This document shows, piece by piece, positions 44,454 through 55,050 of a stretch of DNA of 64,000 nt (within the stretch, counting starts at the first letter, position 1; each line of letters starts with the position of its first letter). The notes beneath the pieces are model-generated. The model searched no databases and was not told where the DNA came from. It saw only the letters and a list, made by a program, of their open reading frames with translations. Position numbers and translations under genes: made by a program. The DNA comes from Aplectana chamaeleonis (taxonomy: Eukaryota; Nematoda; Chromadorea; Rhabditida; Cosmocercidae): assembly GCA_029168955.1 (NCBI GenBank), contig JAPDOI010000287.1, forward strand, positions 186,001 through 250,000. The letters are read 5' to 3'.

Positions 44454-44515
44454 ATAAAAACTGCTATCAACCTCGTGTCAAGAAAAACAACATCAAACAA
44501 CTAGAGTGTTATCAT

Positions 44516-44560
44516 GCCGAGGTTTATGGAGAGTCGCACTTGGAGATTACTTGTTAATAA
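44516..44560 (+). pseudogene. Truncated start of another PLE copy after PLE-C
   Basis: ATG with codons for MPRFMESRTW, the PLE start signature, 63 bases after the ribozyme-like motif. Homology is lost after about 15 codons. Confidence 0.8.
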
Positions 44561-44619
44561 TCGATTTTTTCATGGACCCCTTTCTACGCAGCGCCGATCG
44601 CCTTAGAGCTGCGTCCATG

Positions 44620-44940
44620 AAATTTCGGGTACGTTTCCATCTGTGGGTAGTCATACTCTAAACGTAGTTTTCGTGCCCAAAACTGCACCTATGTGCCCTC
44701 AGGGCACAAAAACAGGGGGCTGAGCAAATCACCCGATTTAGGAGGGGGGTCGGACCAAAGTTGAGTTTTATCACACCACGCGCTGTAGCCAGGGGAGGTG
44801 ATCCCCGGGTGTGGGCTGATTTTAATGTTGACCGAAATTCGGAAAGGTTCAAATTATTTGGAACCAAAAATCGGCAAGGGAGGAAATCACCGGGTGCGGG
44901 CTGATCTTCGAGTTGGCCAAAATTTTGAGTAAAGAAACGA
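44620..44940. repeat. Dispersed motif and two imperfect tandem units
   Basis: 44640-44715 resembles 7850-8090. 44790-44935 holds two 75-bp related units with CACCGGGTGCGGGCTGAT and GATCCCCGGGTGTGGGCTGA. Confidence 0.55.
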
Positions 44941-45561
44941 AACCGTACAGTCTCAGAAAAAATAGATAACAAAGAAAGTTTAAACTCTTGTCTGATCACT
45001 CGGAATCAATTCGATTACAGAGTCAGTACCCTCATCAACTCTTAGTCACGTTTCACTGCGACACCATTTCCACCTTAATTTCCCGCTTTTCAAAAGAAAC
45101 GTGGATGTTTTCAGGATTTCCGCAGCGAATCAGTAAAATAGGCGTTGCTGTTACTAAAGTTTCTGCATCTTTACCATCACACATGTCATTTTACGGCTAT
45201 TGTGGCAATCGGTACAGCACCGTATTTGGAGCTTAATTAAGTTATCTTCCAGCAACAGATATAATAATCCCTTGGCTGAGGTTGGGTGGTTTAGTTGTCC
45301 CAGAATAGTGCTTTCCAAAGAACAAAAACAAAACTGACAGAGAAAAATCGGGATTGAGACTAAAAAAACCTCTGATAAAGGTGGCTGAATGAAATGCATG
45401 GGCATAGATTCGCCAGTGATTTCCAATTTACAAAATTCAGTGGAGCTTGAAAATTCAAGCTGCTGACAAAATACTGAGTTCATATATAATTTTTTGTTCA
45501 AAATCCTATTAACGCACTCCTTGAAGTAGATTTCGAGTTTTCAAGTTTAAAACTTTTGCCA

Positions 45562-46188
45562 TCATTTACAAGCATTGTACAGCGAGAAGAAGGTCTCTTG
45601 AACGCTGCGCCTGAACTGGAAAGGAGTTTTTTCCACAATAAACAACAGACTCTCATACAAAATTACAAGGTAGCCAGATTTTTTTTATAAAAAAAATTAT
45701 AAGACAATGTACAATGCTGGAAGAAGACTTACCAAAATATGAACTTTTTTGATTTTTTTTCGAGCACAATCATCAGAAACTATGTCCACGTTCACAGCAT
45801 TGGTGAACTCGTATACAAGACCTAATAAGAAGATAAAGCATAAATCAATAGGGAAATGAAGAAGCTCGTAAACAGCAGAAGATGACCAATGCGGCGCAGA
45901 ATTACAGATTCGCGCAATTTTTCGTGCCCAGAGGATCAGGCTTTACGAGTCGCAATCCGTGAGCTTCACCAATATATTCATATCTGCCGAACACCCTAGT
46001 AAGCCAGGTCCTAAGAGACTGAGTTGGTCAGATAAAAATATTTCCTTGTTTTAGGCAGAAACGTCCTTTTCAAGGGGTCTAAAATGATGCCTTACCTGAT
46101 TGTTTTCATATCCCGTTTCAAAATGGGTATAAGTCTCCAGATTTCCTGCGGCGGTTAATTCAGAATGGAAAACGAGAATAGAGATTGG
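45562..46188 (-). CDS. Unrecognised host gene, last four exons (inferred)
   Basis: Four exons on the minus strand join in phase with nematode-like splice sites: 46188-46096 (donor GTAAGG), 46018-45970 (acceptor AACTCAG, donor GTGAAG), 45821-45733 (acceptor TTATTAG, donor GTAAGT) and 45615-45562 (acceptor TTTCCAG, stop TGA). They give about 94 residues with ordinary composition, including SILVFHSELTAAGNLETYTH, LRTWLTRVFGRYEYIG, LVYEFTNAVNVDIVSDD and a C-terminal FRRSVQETFFSLYNACK. The phase between the second and third exons works only with the GTGAAG donor. I do not recognise the family and assign no function. The upstream limit of the first exon and any earlier exons are uncertain, because repeats follow from 46206. 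Confidence 0.55.
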
Positions 46189-46299
46189 CTTGTGTGGGTA
46201 TATGCAGACATATCAATGAGATGGGTTAGAGGCAGTGTTCGCGATAATTTTCGTTCCCAAGTTCCCGTCTTAAAGGCACAGTACACACTCAGATATGAA

Positions 46300-46509
46300 C
46301 TGGTGATTTTTATTTGATTGTGTAGCAGACCCCTCCTTTATAACACGTGACAAATGCGAGATCTCAACTCCTTCAGATAAGCGAGATATAAGCGATCAAA
46401 ACAAGCCTGGCCCCTACCAGATTTGCGATTTTGATAGCGGCTAAATGGATGGACGAAATTTCAACATGTTTTCGTTCTTCGGTCCATTGCAGGTCTATCT
46501 CCTCATGCC
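46300..46509 (+). repeat. Dispersed repeat (partner of 17140-17390), cut at its 3' end
   Basis: Matches the other copy up to TCTCCTCATGCC, where a hAT-like end begins. Confidence 0.6.
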
Positions 46510-46620
46510 CAGGGGTGTGTAGCAAAGGAATTTGAAATTTCGGCGAACGGCAACGGCAAACCCCAAAAATGGCCGGCAAACGGCAAAACGGCAAAGTTTG
46601 TTTTTTGCTATAATACACCA
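46510..46620 (+). mobile_element. hAT-like 5' end with CGGCAAA subterminal repeats
   Basis: CAGGGGTGTGTAGCAAAGGA resembles the end at 1802. It is followed by a cluster of CGGCAAA units and GGCCGGCAAACGGC. No matching inverse end was found in the next kilobase, so its extent is unknown. Confidence 0.45.
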
Positions 46621-47270
46621 ATATTTGTATAGTCGTGTGGTGTTTCATGCAATATGTACCACTTGGGTTTCACTGGAATTACAGGAAGAAAAAATTCCGT
46701 ATATAAAAAGCTACTTGAAAGCAGGTGATCAGGGAGTGCCAATAGCGCTGTTCTATATTTGATGTGTATAGAAGTCCTTATTAAGATCAACAAGGCTGGA
46801 TGATTGGTCGACATTTGTGGCGAAAGACAGCTCACACCTAGCTTATGACCAGGGTCACTCACAATTTTTACTGTAAGTAGCAAGTAGTACACTCAGGATT
46901 CTCTTTTTCGCGCACTCGATATAAAAATCACTTGTGAGGCTACAGAAAAGGAGTGAGATTGGTCGTACGCAGTGCTCACAATAAAAGCAAACTTTGAGTT
47001 TTCACGCGAAATGAAGAGCTCCGAAGGGCGCGTTGATCGATTACACAGAATGTGAGAATCTGGTGACAATTCGACTGCTACATGCGACGCGAGCGACGGA
47101 AAACCGCTGCGCTCACGTCGCCGCTGGAGCGCTACGTGCAGTGCGTTTAGCCAGCGGGACTGCTCTAGGGCGCTTCCCTTTCTGTGTAATCGGTCTACAA
47201 GCCGGCAGGAGGTTTATTACGACAACATTGTCGTCTTGAAGCGAGCAGGAAGTCGCTCCAAATGGTTCCC
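46621..47270. other. No gene recognised
   Basis: A 94-codon minus frame (46892-46608) might contain an exon, but splice signals conflict (GTGAGT lies inside the readable part). Otherwise non-coding. Confidence 0.35.
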
Positions 47271-47278
47271 AACTTAAA

Positions 47279-47697
47279 GGCATCGTTCGCGCTGGAAATC
47301 AATTTTCATTTTTCAGGCTAAATTTGATGCCCGGTAGATCACACTGGTAAACTTTGGCGCGTCAAACACGTTGGGCAATGAGGTTGGACGGATTCAAAGA
47401 TGAAGATTCGCCACCAATTCTCACCAGTCATCTAGCACTTTTTCTTAGAATGTTGGTGCGACCGTAAGGCAACATGAAAAATAGTTACGGCACGAACTCC
47501 ACATGCAGAAAAACCCCGAAAATGACAGTGACGAGGCCTCCAAAAGCAGAAAAACTTGAAAAAGGATTTTGGCGCGAAACTCAAATTCGCATTAACAATG
47601 TGTTCCGATGGACTTTTCTTCGCATTCTTTCACTAGAGAGGCCAAGCTACACAAAAACATGACAAAATAAGATACGGTTTTCCGCGCGTACGATGCC
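47279..47697. mobile_element. TTAA-type MITE, GGCATCGTTCGCG, copy 4
   Basis: Inverted ends (GGCATCGTTCGCGCTGGAAA; inverse GATGCC at 47692-47697) with TTAA at 47274-47277 and 47699-47702. The interior is shared with 25342-25520. The 62-codon frame inside is not a gene. Confidence 0.75.
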
Positions 47698-47825
47698 TTT
47701 AAATGTGGAGTGTTCGCACCACCCACTTTCCCTCTGGCTACAGAGAAAGTGGGTGAGGCGAGCACACCATGTTCAAGTTTTTTGTAATTATTATAATTTT
47801 TTCCTCTTCACACCGTTTCTAATAG

Positions 47826-48035
47826 GCAACGTTCACGATGATCATCCTCGTTGACTTTCCACAGTGAAATGATAGGCGAGAAGGATCTCAGGCTCTCAGC
47901 GTCGAAAAAAAGGTAGAAAACGATCCAGGAGCGGCAAAATAACGGCTGCAGACAAGCGTTTTGGTGCCCCAGACACGCCTGGTGCCCCAGATCCGCCCCC
48001 TTGGAATGAACAAATGAAGACTCAGATTACAGGAA
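47826..48035. mobile_element. Left part of a TTAA-type MITE (as in 39524-39950)
   Basis: GGCAACGTTCACGATGATCA onward matches the first 208 bp of the MITE at 39524, then stops at the truncated PLE start. The right end is absent. Confidence 0.65.
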
Positions 48036-48069
48036 TTCTCCAGCTTCTCCTATCTTGCAACCTCGGCAT
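48036..48069 (-). pseudogene. Truncated start of another PLE copy after PLE-D
   Basis: Minus-strand ATG at 48069 with codons for MPRLQDRRSW, the PLE start pattern, 70 bases past the ribozyme-like motif; broken after about 11 codons. Confidence 0.7.
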
Positions 48070-48138
48070 TTTCGTATAGTAGTTTTAAACTGTTTTTCTG
48101 CCTTCGAGGTTAATATTGTGGACAGATTTTATTTGTTC

Positions 48139-48179
48139 GGCCTGAGCGTTTCGACGATAATCGTCGTCTTCAGAGGCCT
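48139..48179 (-). ncRNA. Hammerhead-ribozyme-like motif of PLE-D (best copy)
   Basis: Minus strand: AGGCCT stem I, exact core CTGAAGA, stem II GACGA-TTA-TCGTC, exact GAAAC, a CTC cleavage-type triplet, then AGGCC closing stem I. All conserved hammerhead boxes are present, with one extra base before stem II and almost no stem III, as expected for the dimeric PLE type. It lies about 260 bases beyond the GIY-YIG stop. Confidence 0.6.
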
Positions 48180-48437
48180 GGACAGCAGTACAAGGTTATG
48201 ATGTGCTCTCTAGACCATCAAAAACTGCCACAGCTCTAGCGTTTCCGAGAGCTCCTCAAGTTAGAAACGCGAAAGCTCAGTCAAAAAGATTCAGGAACTC
48301 ACACATCTATCCGCCCACCGAGCAGCGTTACGTCTGCTGTTAACGAGAGACCAGTAAAGAATGGATGGTGCCGCGCGTTGTGCCATTTGATAGTAGATGA
48401 TAGGCACGCACACGCACGCGCCACTAACTGGCCAAAT

Positions 48438-51040
48438 TTAGAGGTCGCAATGCGGAATGAACGGCAAGAGGTCGTTTGTTATGGACGGAATCTCGAAACG
48501 GCTGTTCATTGTTGGGTTCCTGGCGTATATCCAGAAAGCCTCCAACGCTTTTCGCGCCGAAATATCCGTCTCAACTGCCAAAATGGCGCACGTGACATTA
48601 AAATCTTCACCGCTGTGATCGTCAATTCTGTGCTTGCCCAATGGTGTTGTTATGACGCTACGCCTTTTACCGGCCAGATGTTCCTTCACACGTGTAGCGA
48701 GCATTCTTCCTGTCTCCCCAATATAGGTAGCTCGGCATGCTTCACATTCAATCTGGTAGATTACCCCTACTTTCGAACAGTCTCCAACTGTACCATATTG
48801 GCATACAACACAGTTTTCTGATACACACTCAACGTCGTATAACCTATTTCTTACCAACTGACGTTTGATGTTGTCATTAGGTATGCTTACAAAGACAACA
48901 TCATTGTCGAGGTGTACTCGTGCGATGCTACGCTGTATTGCAGCACTGACCTGGTCAGAAACAAAAGGTACGCACAACGATATCCTATTCTGATGTGAGA
49001 GCTGTCTCGGCGCTGCATGACGTCTACCATTTCGGTTGAGTGGTACATCGTAACCGTTATTTATAGCTACAAGTGAGGCCAATCTTTCCGATTCTTGGCG
49101 CTCTCCTTCGCCTGTGCACATTTCTGTTGCTGTTCGGAACATGTTACGCACAACCGCTCGTTTCATAGCAGTGGGGTGAGCTGATGTTGAATGAATCAAG
49201 ATGTTTTTGCTACTTGGTTCCCTGCACCACTTAACTCGGACAGTGCCTGCAGACAGGTTGAATTGCGTGTTGAGGAAGGCAAGCCACCCATTGCTCGGGG
49301 TTTCTCGTGTAAGTCGTATGTACTGTGCCTGTTCGTTGAGTATTCGAAAACATTCATCCATCTCGGATTGTGTTGATGTTATGACACAACAGTCATCTAT
49401 GTACCTACAGTACATTAATGGAGTGCGAGCAAGGACCGGCTCTTCTATTCTGCCCATAAAACATACTACGAGCACCGGTGCCAGACGTTGTCCCATGGCT
49501 AACCCTCTTATTTGAGAGTAGTAGGCACCTGACCGTTTGAATATGTTGCAACACAAACATTCCTTGATCAACGTCATAATCTGCTGTTTACCGAGTCCGA
49601 AGGTGTTTATGGTGCGTATATACCTGTCGAGCATCTCAGATAGTGCCTGTAATGCTTGGTCATTCTGAACGCTGGTATAGAGCGAAGTGACATCAAAGGA
49701 CTCGAATACGCAACCTTCTTGATAGGTGGAATTGTGGAGTTGTTCCAAGAAGTGATTTGTGTTGGTCAGATGAGAAGGGATCTTGGGCAAAAATTGTTTG
49801 ACGATGTTGTTCAAGAACCAAGAGATCCGATCACTTGGCCCACCCACGCAACTTATAATCGGGCGTATCTTCACTGAGTCTGGTGGCAGTGACGTCATGT
49901 CCCGTTGAGCGATTTATGGGTCTTGACTAGGCCATAAAAGACTGGACATCGCGGTTTCTCCAATCTTAGTCGACTTATGAGCCTTTCGTCAACACCTGCT
50001 GTTCTTGCAACCGTTGTCCAAATATGGTTGAGACGTCTGAATTGCGATACATAACCTCTTTCGTTTGTGAGGCGATAGATCGAGTCATCCTGTAAGTGCC
50101 GTTCCGTCACTGCTCGATCGAGTGATTGTTTCATCACAACAAACTCCCCACCCTTATCGCTGGCGGATACGCGGATGGTACCATTTCCTCTTAGTTCTTT
50201 CAGCTCTTTAAGTCCTTCCCATTGAGCCCTGGTGAGATTAGAATTGTGCAGCGCTCTATAACGGTTCAGGATTGTCAGAACGTCTGATGACAAAATGCGA
50301 AACTTGACGTCCATGTCAGGCGCTGGATCAGGTTCTCTATAGTGTGCGTGGGAATGGTAGCGGAGGCAAATGATTCAGCCTATGATTACGAGTGCTATCA
50401 GCTGATCCATGTGACGTACTGCTGCTCCTGATTCGTAGCGAGTCCCTCAGTTTTTGCAAACCTCCCACTATTTTGCGGAATATAAGTGCATTGACCCTTT
50501 GCGCAGGAGAGAAAGACGGTCCCAGGCTTAAAAAACTCAGCACGTTATCAGAGAGATGGACGTCGCCCAGAACAGTAACCCTGACCGGTCTAACCTCATT
50601 TTGAACCTCAATGTTCTCGTTATGGTGGATAAATGGTGAGTTGAACCTTTCATTATGAGATCTTTCGCGATGCTCCTCAAGAAGCCTGTCGTATTTTTCA
50701 CAAAGAGAGGCTTTAGTATTAGATCGAATAGAGTCGCAGATGAACTTTGACTCACGTTCGATCCTCCTCCAAGTCTGTTCGTCGAGGTAACGCCGCCACG
50801 CTAGCTCTTTCAAGCCACATTTCAATCGCGAAGTATACAACACACGCTGTTTTTCTTTGATCACCGCTCTCAACATTGACCGATAGATAGAAATGATCGA
50901 TGGATGATCTTCGAGCAGGTTGCATTTGGCTCCAATTTTCTTATTCTTGATGAAATGGGGCAGCACACCGGTCGCTCCACATCGTTGAAGGAATTTGAGG
51001 CATTGAATAGTATGGAATTTCGATAAATACGATAAAGCGA
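48438..51040 (-). pseudogene. Penelope-like element D (PLE-D), nearly full length
   Basis: Three frames cover almost all of a PLE protein. 51040-50337 is the N-terminal region (CLKFLQRCG, ICDSIRSNTKASL, VRVTVLGDVHLSDNVLSFLSLGPSF). 50314-49895 covers KFRILSSDVL, SASDKGGEFVVMKQ and CPVFYGLVKTHK. 49898-48438 covers RPIISCVGGPSDRISW, SFDVTSLYTSVQND, LAMGQRLAPVLVV, YCRYIDDCCVI, then CVVCQYGTVGDC, GIY-YIG as GVIYQIECEACRATYIGETGR, RVKEHL and ALEAFWIYARNP. Catalytic residues of both domains are present. Only two frameshifts (about 50330 and 49897) and loss of the first ~30 codons separate it from a complete frame. The 5' truncation coincides with a tandem duplication at 51055-51155. Confidence 0.94.
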
Positions 51041-51054
51041 TTTAGATAGCAGAT

Positions 51055-51155
51055 CATAGTCAGGAAAGTTTCAAACATCACAAATTAATACATGTACTGT
51101 ACTTCCATAGTCAGGAAAGTTTCAAACATCACAAATTAATACATGTACTGTACTT
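51055..51155. repeat. Tandem duplication of about 52 bp
   Basis: AGTCAGGAAAGTTTCAAACA through GTACTGTACTTC occurs twice, directly next to the 5' end of PLE-D and the MITE at 51148. Confidence 0.9.
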
Positions 51156-51418
51156 CTCTGGGCCGAATTCTGGTCCTCCATTGCGTCTCGACACGCTTCG
51201 CGGCCGCACGTGCCTGAGCCAAGCGAGTTTCCAGCGCCAAACCCGACTCGATAAGGGTTTTTTATACAGTTTTCACCAATTCCATTTAGATGACAGTTTC
51301 TAAAACCCACCTAGAGTCGACAGAATGGCGGCTGGAAACTCTTTCGACTCGGAAGCGAGCGGCCGCAAAGCGTGTCGAGACGCAATTGCGAACCGGAATT
51401 CGGCCCAGAGATGCACAG
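51148..51418. mobile_element. Tc1/mariner-type MITE with long TIRs, copy 2
   Basis: Same family as 28719-28997: CTGTACTTCTCTGGGCCGAA at the left, GCGTCTCGACACGCTTCGCGG within, and the inverse end GATGCACAG. TA on the left, TG on the right. Confidence 0.75.
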
Positions 51419-51524
51419 TGAGTTCATTCTCATTGACCCTCTGGCTAACATAAACTTGATTAGACAAGGCTACCTCTAACAGGAGATTGATTACGGAAAA
51501 TTGTGATCCTTTTGCACAGAATAT

Positions 51525-51649
51525 AATTACAGAGCGTAAACCAGAATCGCAAGAAGAGCGCATCGCATGGGAGTCGAGCCTGGAAAAATTGCAACATGAA
51601 AGAAAAGCATTGACCACTGAGCCGCCCATGCTATGGTGGCAAACGACTG
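51525..51649 (-). repeat. tRNA-like SINE-type repeat, copy 2 (3' half)
   Basis: Minus strand carries GGCTCAGTGGTCAATGC and GGCTCGACTCCC, plus GCATGGG/CCCATGC able to pair. The remainder of the repeat is at 55205-55290, separated by the TIR element. Confidence 0.55.
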
Positions 51650-51934
51650 CTCAGACACTCGTGGCGTCCAACGGGTGGTTGACACGTCACCCTTGTGGCT
51701 TACCGGTCGCTGGGTGGTTTGACTGCAAGGGGCGGATCGACTGTCTGTCGACCATGATGTGTCCGATCGACTGTGTGTCGACCGAGGTCTACAGACAGTC
51801 GACCACCCATCGGCCGGTAGCATGGGACGACGGCACTTCGTCGTTTTCTCACCTTTGTGCGCGCATTGACGTGCAAAACTTCTGACCCCCGGACCCGCTG
51901 CACCGCCAACTGTTTGGCGCCGAATTTTTCGTTT

Positions 51935-52980
51935 CTGTTGTCCTCCTGATTCTGAGGGATTAATTTCCAATTTCTTCCACGTCCGTTTTGAAATTTTCAA
52001 GTTTTCAATTCCTTTCTATATCCTGACTCATTAATAAAACATGAAGCTTTTCTTTCATTTATTAATTCGGTGAAGAATTTCTCATTTTCGTTGATTTGTT
52101 GTTTGGAAGAAATTTCCGATTCTTTCCATGACCTTTTTGAATTTTTTGAGTTTCCGAATCATGCCTTATACTAACTCGATCTCGAAACGGAAAGTTTTTT
52201 TTTATTTCTTGATTCGGAGTCTGAAATTTAATTTTGGTTTTTGATGGAAAATTTCCGATTTCCGATTTTTTGCACGTCCTCTTTGAATTTTGGAGTTTCC
52301 GATTCTTTCCATATCCCGACTCGATATCGGAACGGCAATTTTTTTTTCATTTCTTGATTCGTCTTTCCAATCTTCACATTTTGGTTGATTTCTTGAGAGT
52401 AAAGGAAAATTTGCGATTCCTTCTGCGTCCTTTTTGAAATTTTCAAGTTTTCGATTGCTTTCTATATCCTGACTCGCTATTAAAACATGACGTTTTTTCA
52501 TTCCTTGATTCAGCGGTGAATTTCTCATTTTTGTTGATTTGTTGTTTTTGGAAAAATTTTCAGATGTCCGATTCTTTTTTATGATCATTTAAAGTTCGGA
52601 GTTTCCCATTCTTTCCTTATACTGACTCCAAATCGCAACGGAAAGTTCTTTCATTTCTTGATTCGTCTTCCCAATCATAACAGTTTGGTTGATTTCTTGC
52701 TCATGAAGAAGAATTTCCAGTACCTTCCATATCCTTTTTGAATTTCTGAGCTTCAGATTCTTTCCATATCCCGACTCGATATCGAAACAAGAACTTTTTT
52801 CGTTTCTCGATTTGGCGTCGAAATTCTAATTTTGGCTGATTTCTGGATCTTGAAATAAACTTTCCGATTTCTTCCATGTCCTCTCTGATTGCTGGGATTT
52901 TCTATTTCTTTACCACATCCTGACTCGATACGAAAGCAGAAAATTTTTCCTTTTTTTATTCGGCGTCCTATCTAAATATC
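51935..52980. repeat. Satellite array, ~150-bp monomer, three-monomer higher-order repeat
   Basis: Seven tandem monomers are marked by TTTCTTGATTCGG-like boxes at about 52055, 52206, 52352, 52500, 52654, 52802 and 52955. Variants alternate A-B-C-A-B-C-D: A has TATCCTGACTC..TTAAAACATGA, B has TATACTAACTCGATC, C has TATCCCGACTCGATATCG. Monomers 1 and 4, 2 and 5, and 3 and 6 are closest, which gives a 450-bp higher-order unit. The frame 52588-52202 is an artefact of it. Confidence 0.82.
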
Positions 52981-53159
52981 TAAAGCGCATCCTGTAGTAG
53001 TAAGTGAATGAAGTGTATGTGAATAAAGGGGTGTAATTGCTTCTCCCTTTCTTTGTTTGATTGTTTTTCAGTCATATTTTTCTCGTTAGTGGTCACAGTA
53101 TATGACAGTCTACTCGTAGCATCAAATAATCAGAAGAAATTTTCAAAAATTTGAAAAAT

Positions 53160-53700
53160 CATTTTGAAAATTTGAAAATTCGAAAAGTATATTCGAAAAA
53201 GCGAAGTTCGAGAATTTAGGCGGTTTTGATGAAATACACTTGATCTGCCACAAGTTTCCGGGATATTTAGATGATCAACGAATTCATGAGTCTCCGGCCA
53301 TTTTTTCACATTTGGCGATTGTGTATTCTCCGCTTGCCCCAGTCTTTCATATCATTACCATGGAAGTGGTGCGCTTATTGAAGCTAAATCATGAATTTCA
53401 AAAGTGGTATGTATGTGCTTTACAGAAAACAGTCGCTACTCGTCTATGATTGGATTCTATGGTATGTACAAAAATCAGGCACTGGGCGACCAACAGGACA
53501 AGCTAGTCTACTAGGCATCGCTGCTGAAAAGAGCAATCGGGTGAGCCTTGTAAGCCAAATGCATTTCATTCAGTCTAGACTGACATTGCGATAATTTCTG
53601 AGTTTTGCAGGAAAGGCGTTTCCGGATACAGTTTCGAAGGCGACTACGCTTCTCTGATGGCTTCATACGAACGCTCTTCTAAGATCTCGTCTTCCTTGAG
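53160..53700. other. No gene recognised inside the TIR element
   Basis: Short frames (53240-53449, 53391-53594) without motifs. They lie inside the TIR-bounded element; not supportable as genes. Confidence 0.4.
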
Positions 53701-54261
53701 GCTTGTATATTTTCACTCACGAAATATATCTCGAAAGCGGCGGTTTTCCCTCGAAATTTCTCCCGGTTGGGAAGCTTCGAACGAAATTAGCCGAAAATTT
53801 TGGAAAATCGACTAATAAACCACAGACTCGTGATCAACGCCCCAAAAAAAACCCTTGGGAGAATTTTAAGTCAAATCTGGAACATTTTCTAAAACGCTTC
53901 CAGAGCCCTCTAATCGGTATAAATATTCGCCCAACCGAAAGTCCTAAACGCTGTAAGCCTGAACAAAGTATGGAAAATGCGCCTTCACCTAAAATTTGCT
54001 CAGGGGGGTAGCTTTGGACGCTGAACACATTTATGAGGCCCGTTTCCAGATTTTCGAAAGAATAATTCCCTTTTTGGAGGGTACAAAAAGCACAAAAAAC
54101 GACCTTTTTAGGCTTATAACTTCTTGGAACCGGCAGCTCGGGCGGAATACTGCGCAGTTTTACTATTGATCCACTAGAGATACTAACGATACTAGTCGTT
54201 TTGGCAGATGTGTTTACCACTATAAACACTTCCCTTGTTAGCAAATTTTAAAATGTGTGCT

Positions 54262-54366
54262 GCGTGTGGCTGTGGCTGTGGGTGGTGTGGGTGTGGGTGG
54301 TGTGGGTGTGGGTGGTGTGGGTGTGGGTGGTGTGGGTGTGGGTGGTGTGGGTGTGGGTGGTGTGGG
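54262..54366. repeat. 12-bp G-rich tandem array
   Basis: About eight to nine copies of GTGTGGGTGTGG/GTGGGTGGTGTG lie on the plus strand. Regular GGG runs could fold as a G-quadruplex. The His-Thr frame on the minus strand is an artefact. Confidence 0.9.
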
Positions 54367-54792
54367 CGATTGTAAAGACATCATTATGATCAGCGTGGAA
54401 TTTTCCCCAAGATGAGCAGAAAAACGAAAAATCGATGTCGGGGTTAGAGTGTGCCCTCAAGGTCACCACAAATGGACTGAACTAAGGCTTTCATAAAGCA
54501 GTAACATATTTTTGCCGGTACAATGTGCAGTTTAGGTCTTGTTATTTCGTTTTTTGGAAACTATTCGGTAATATCGTTCATCATCCGTCATAATGTTGTC
54601 TTGTTATCTCATATTTGGGTATTGACAGTCGTTATTTGAGATCAGGAGTTCTTATCCTACCCTCATTCTAAATTGTTAAAATGTTGATCAATGATTAGGA
54701 TAAAATTTTGTTACTGTAAGTGTTTTACCAGCATTTGAAAGATTTTCCCCGCAACGCGGCGAATTTGAAGAGCCAGCGGCATTCATCTTCGA

Positions 54793-55050
54793 GGTCTACA
54801 GGTGTCCAACTGCCGGTCGACAGGTATCCATCTACCGGTGGACAAACATCTAAGAAACGGTTGATGGGTGTCCAATAAACGGTCGACAGGTATCCAACTA
54901 CCGGTGAACAGGTATCCATCTACCGGCCGACAGGTATGCCATAAACGGTCGACAGGTATCTAACTACCGATCGACAGGTATCCAACTACCGGTCGACAGG
55001 TATCCAACTAACGGTCGACTAGTGTCCAACTACCGGTCGTCGGGTGGTCG
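54793..55050. repeat. Minisatellite, ~27-bp unit with SalI-like GTCGAC
   Basis: Repeated GGTCGACAGGTATCCAACTA-type units; related GTCGAC motifs occur near the other end (51730-51810). Confidence 0.85.

Noticed and set aside
45154..45501. 115-residue minus frame as a further exon of the unrecognised gene
   Set aside because: It lies beyond the stop codon of the inferred last exon and shows no splice link or recognisable motif.
46608..46892. Upstream exon of the unrecognised gene
   Set aside because: Readable stretch exists, but a strong donor-like GTGAGT falls within it and no phase-consistent join could be made.
52202..52588. 128-residue Lys/Asn-rich frame
   Set aside because: Lies entirely in the 150-bp satellite.
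54248..54469. His-Thr repeat protein, possible metal-binding or antifreeze-like peptide
   Set aside because: Translation of the 12-bp tandem array, no start context or conservation.
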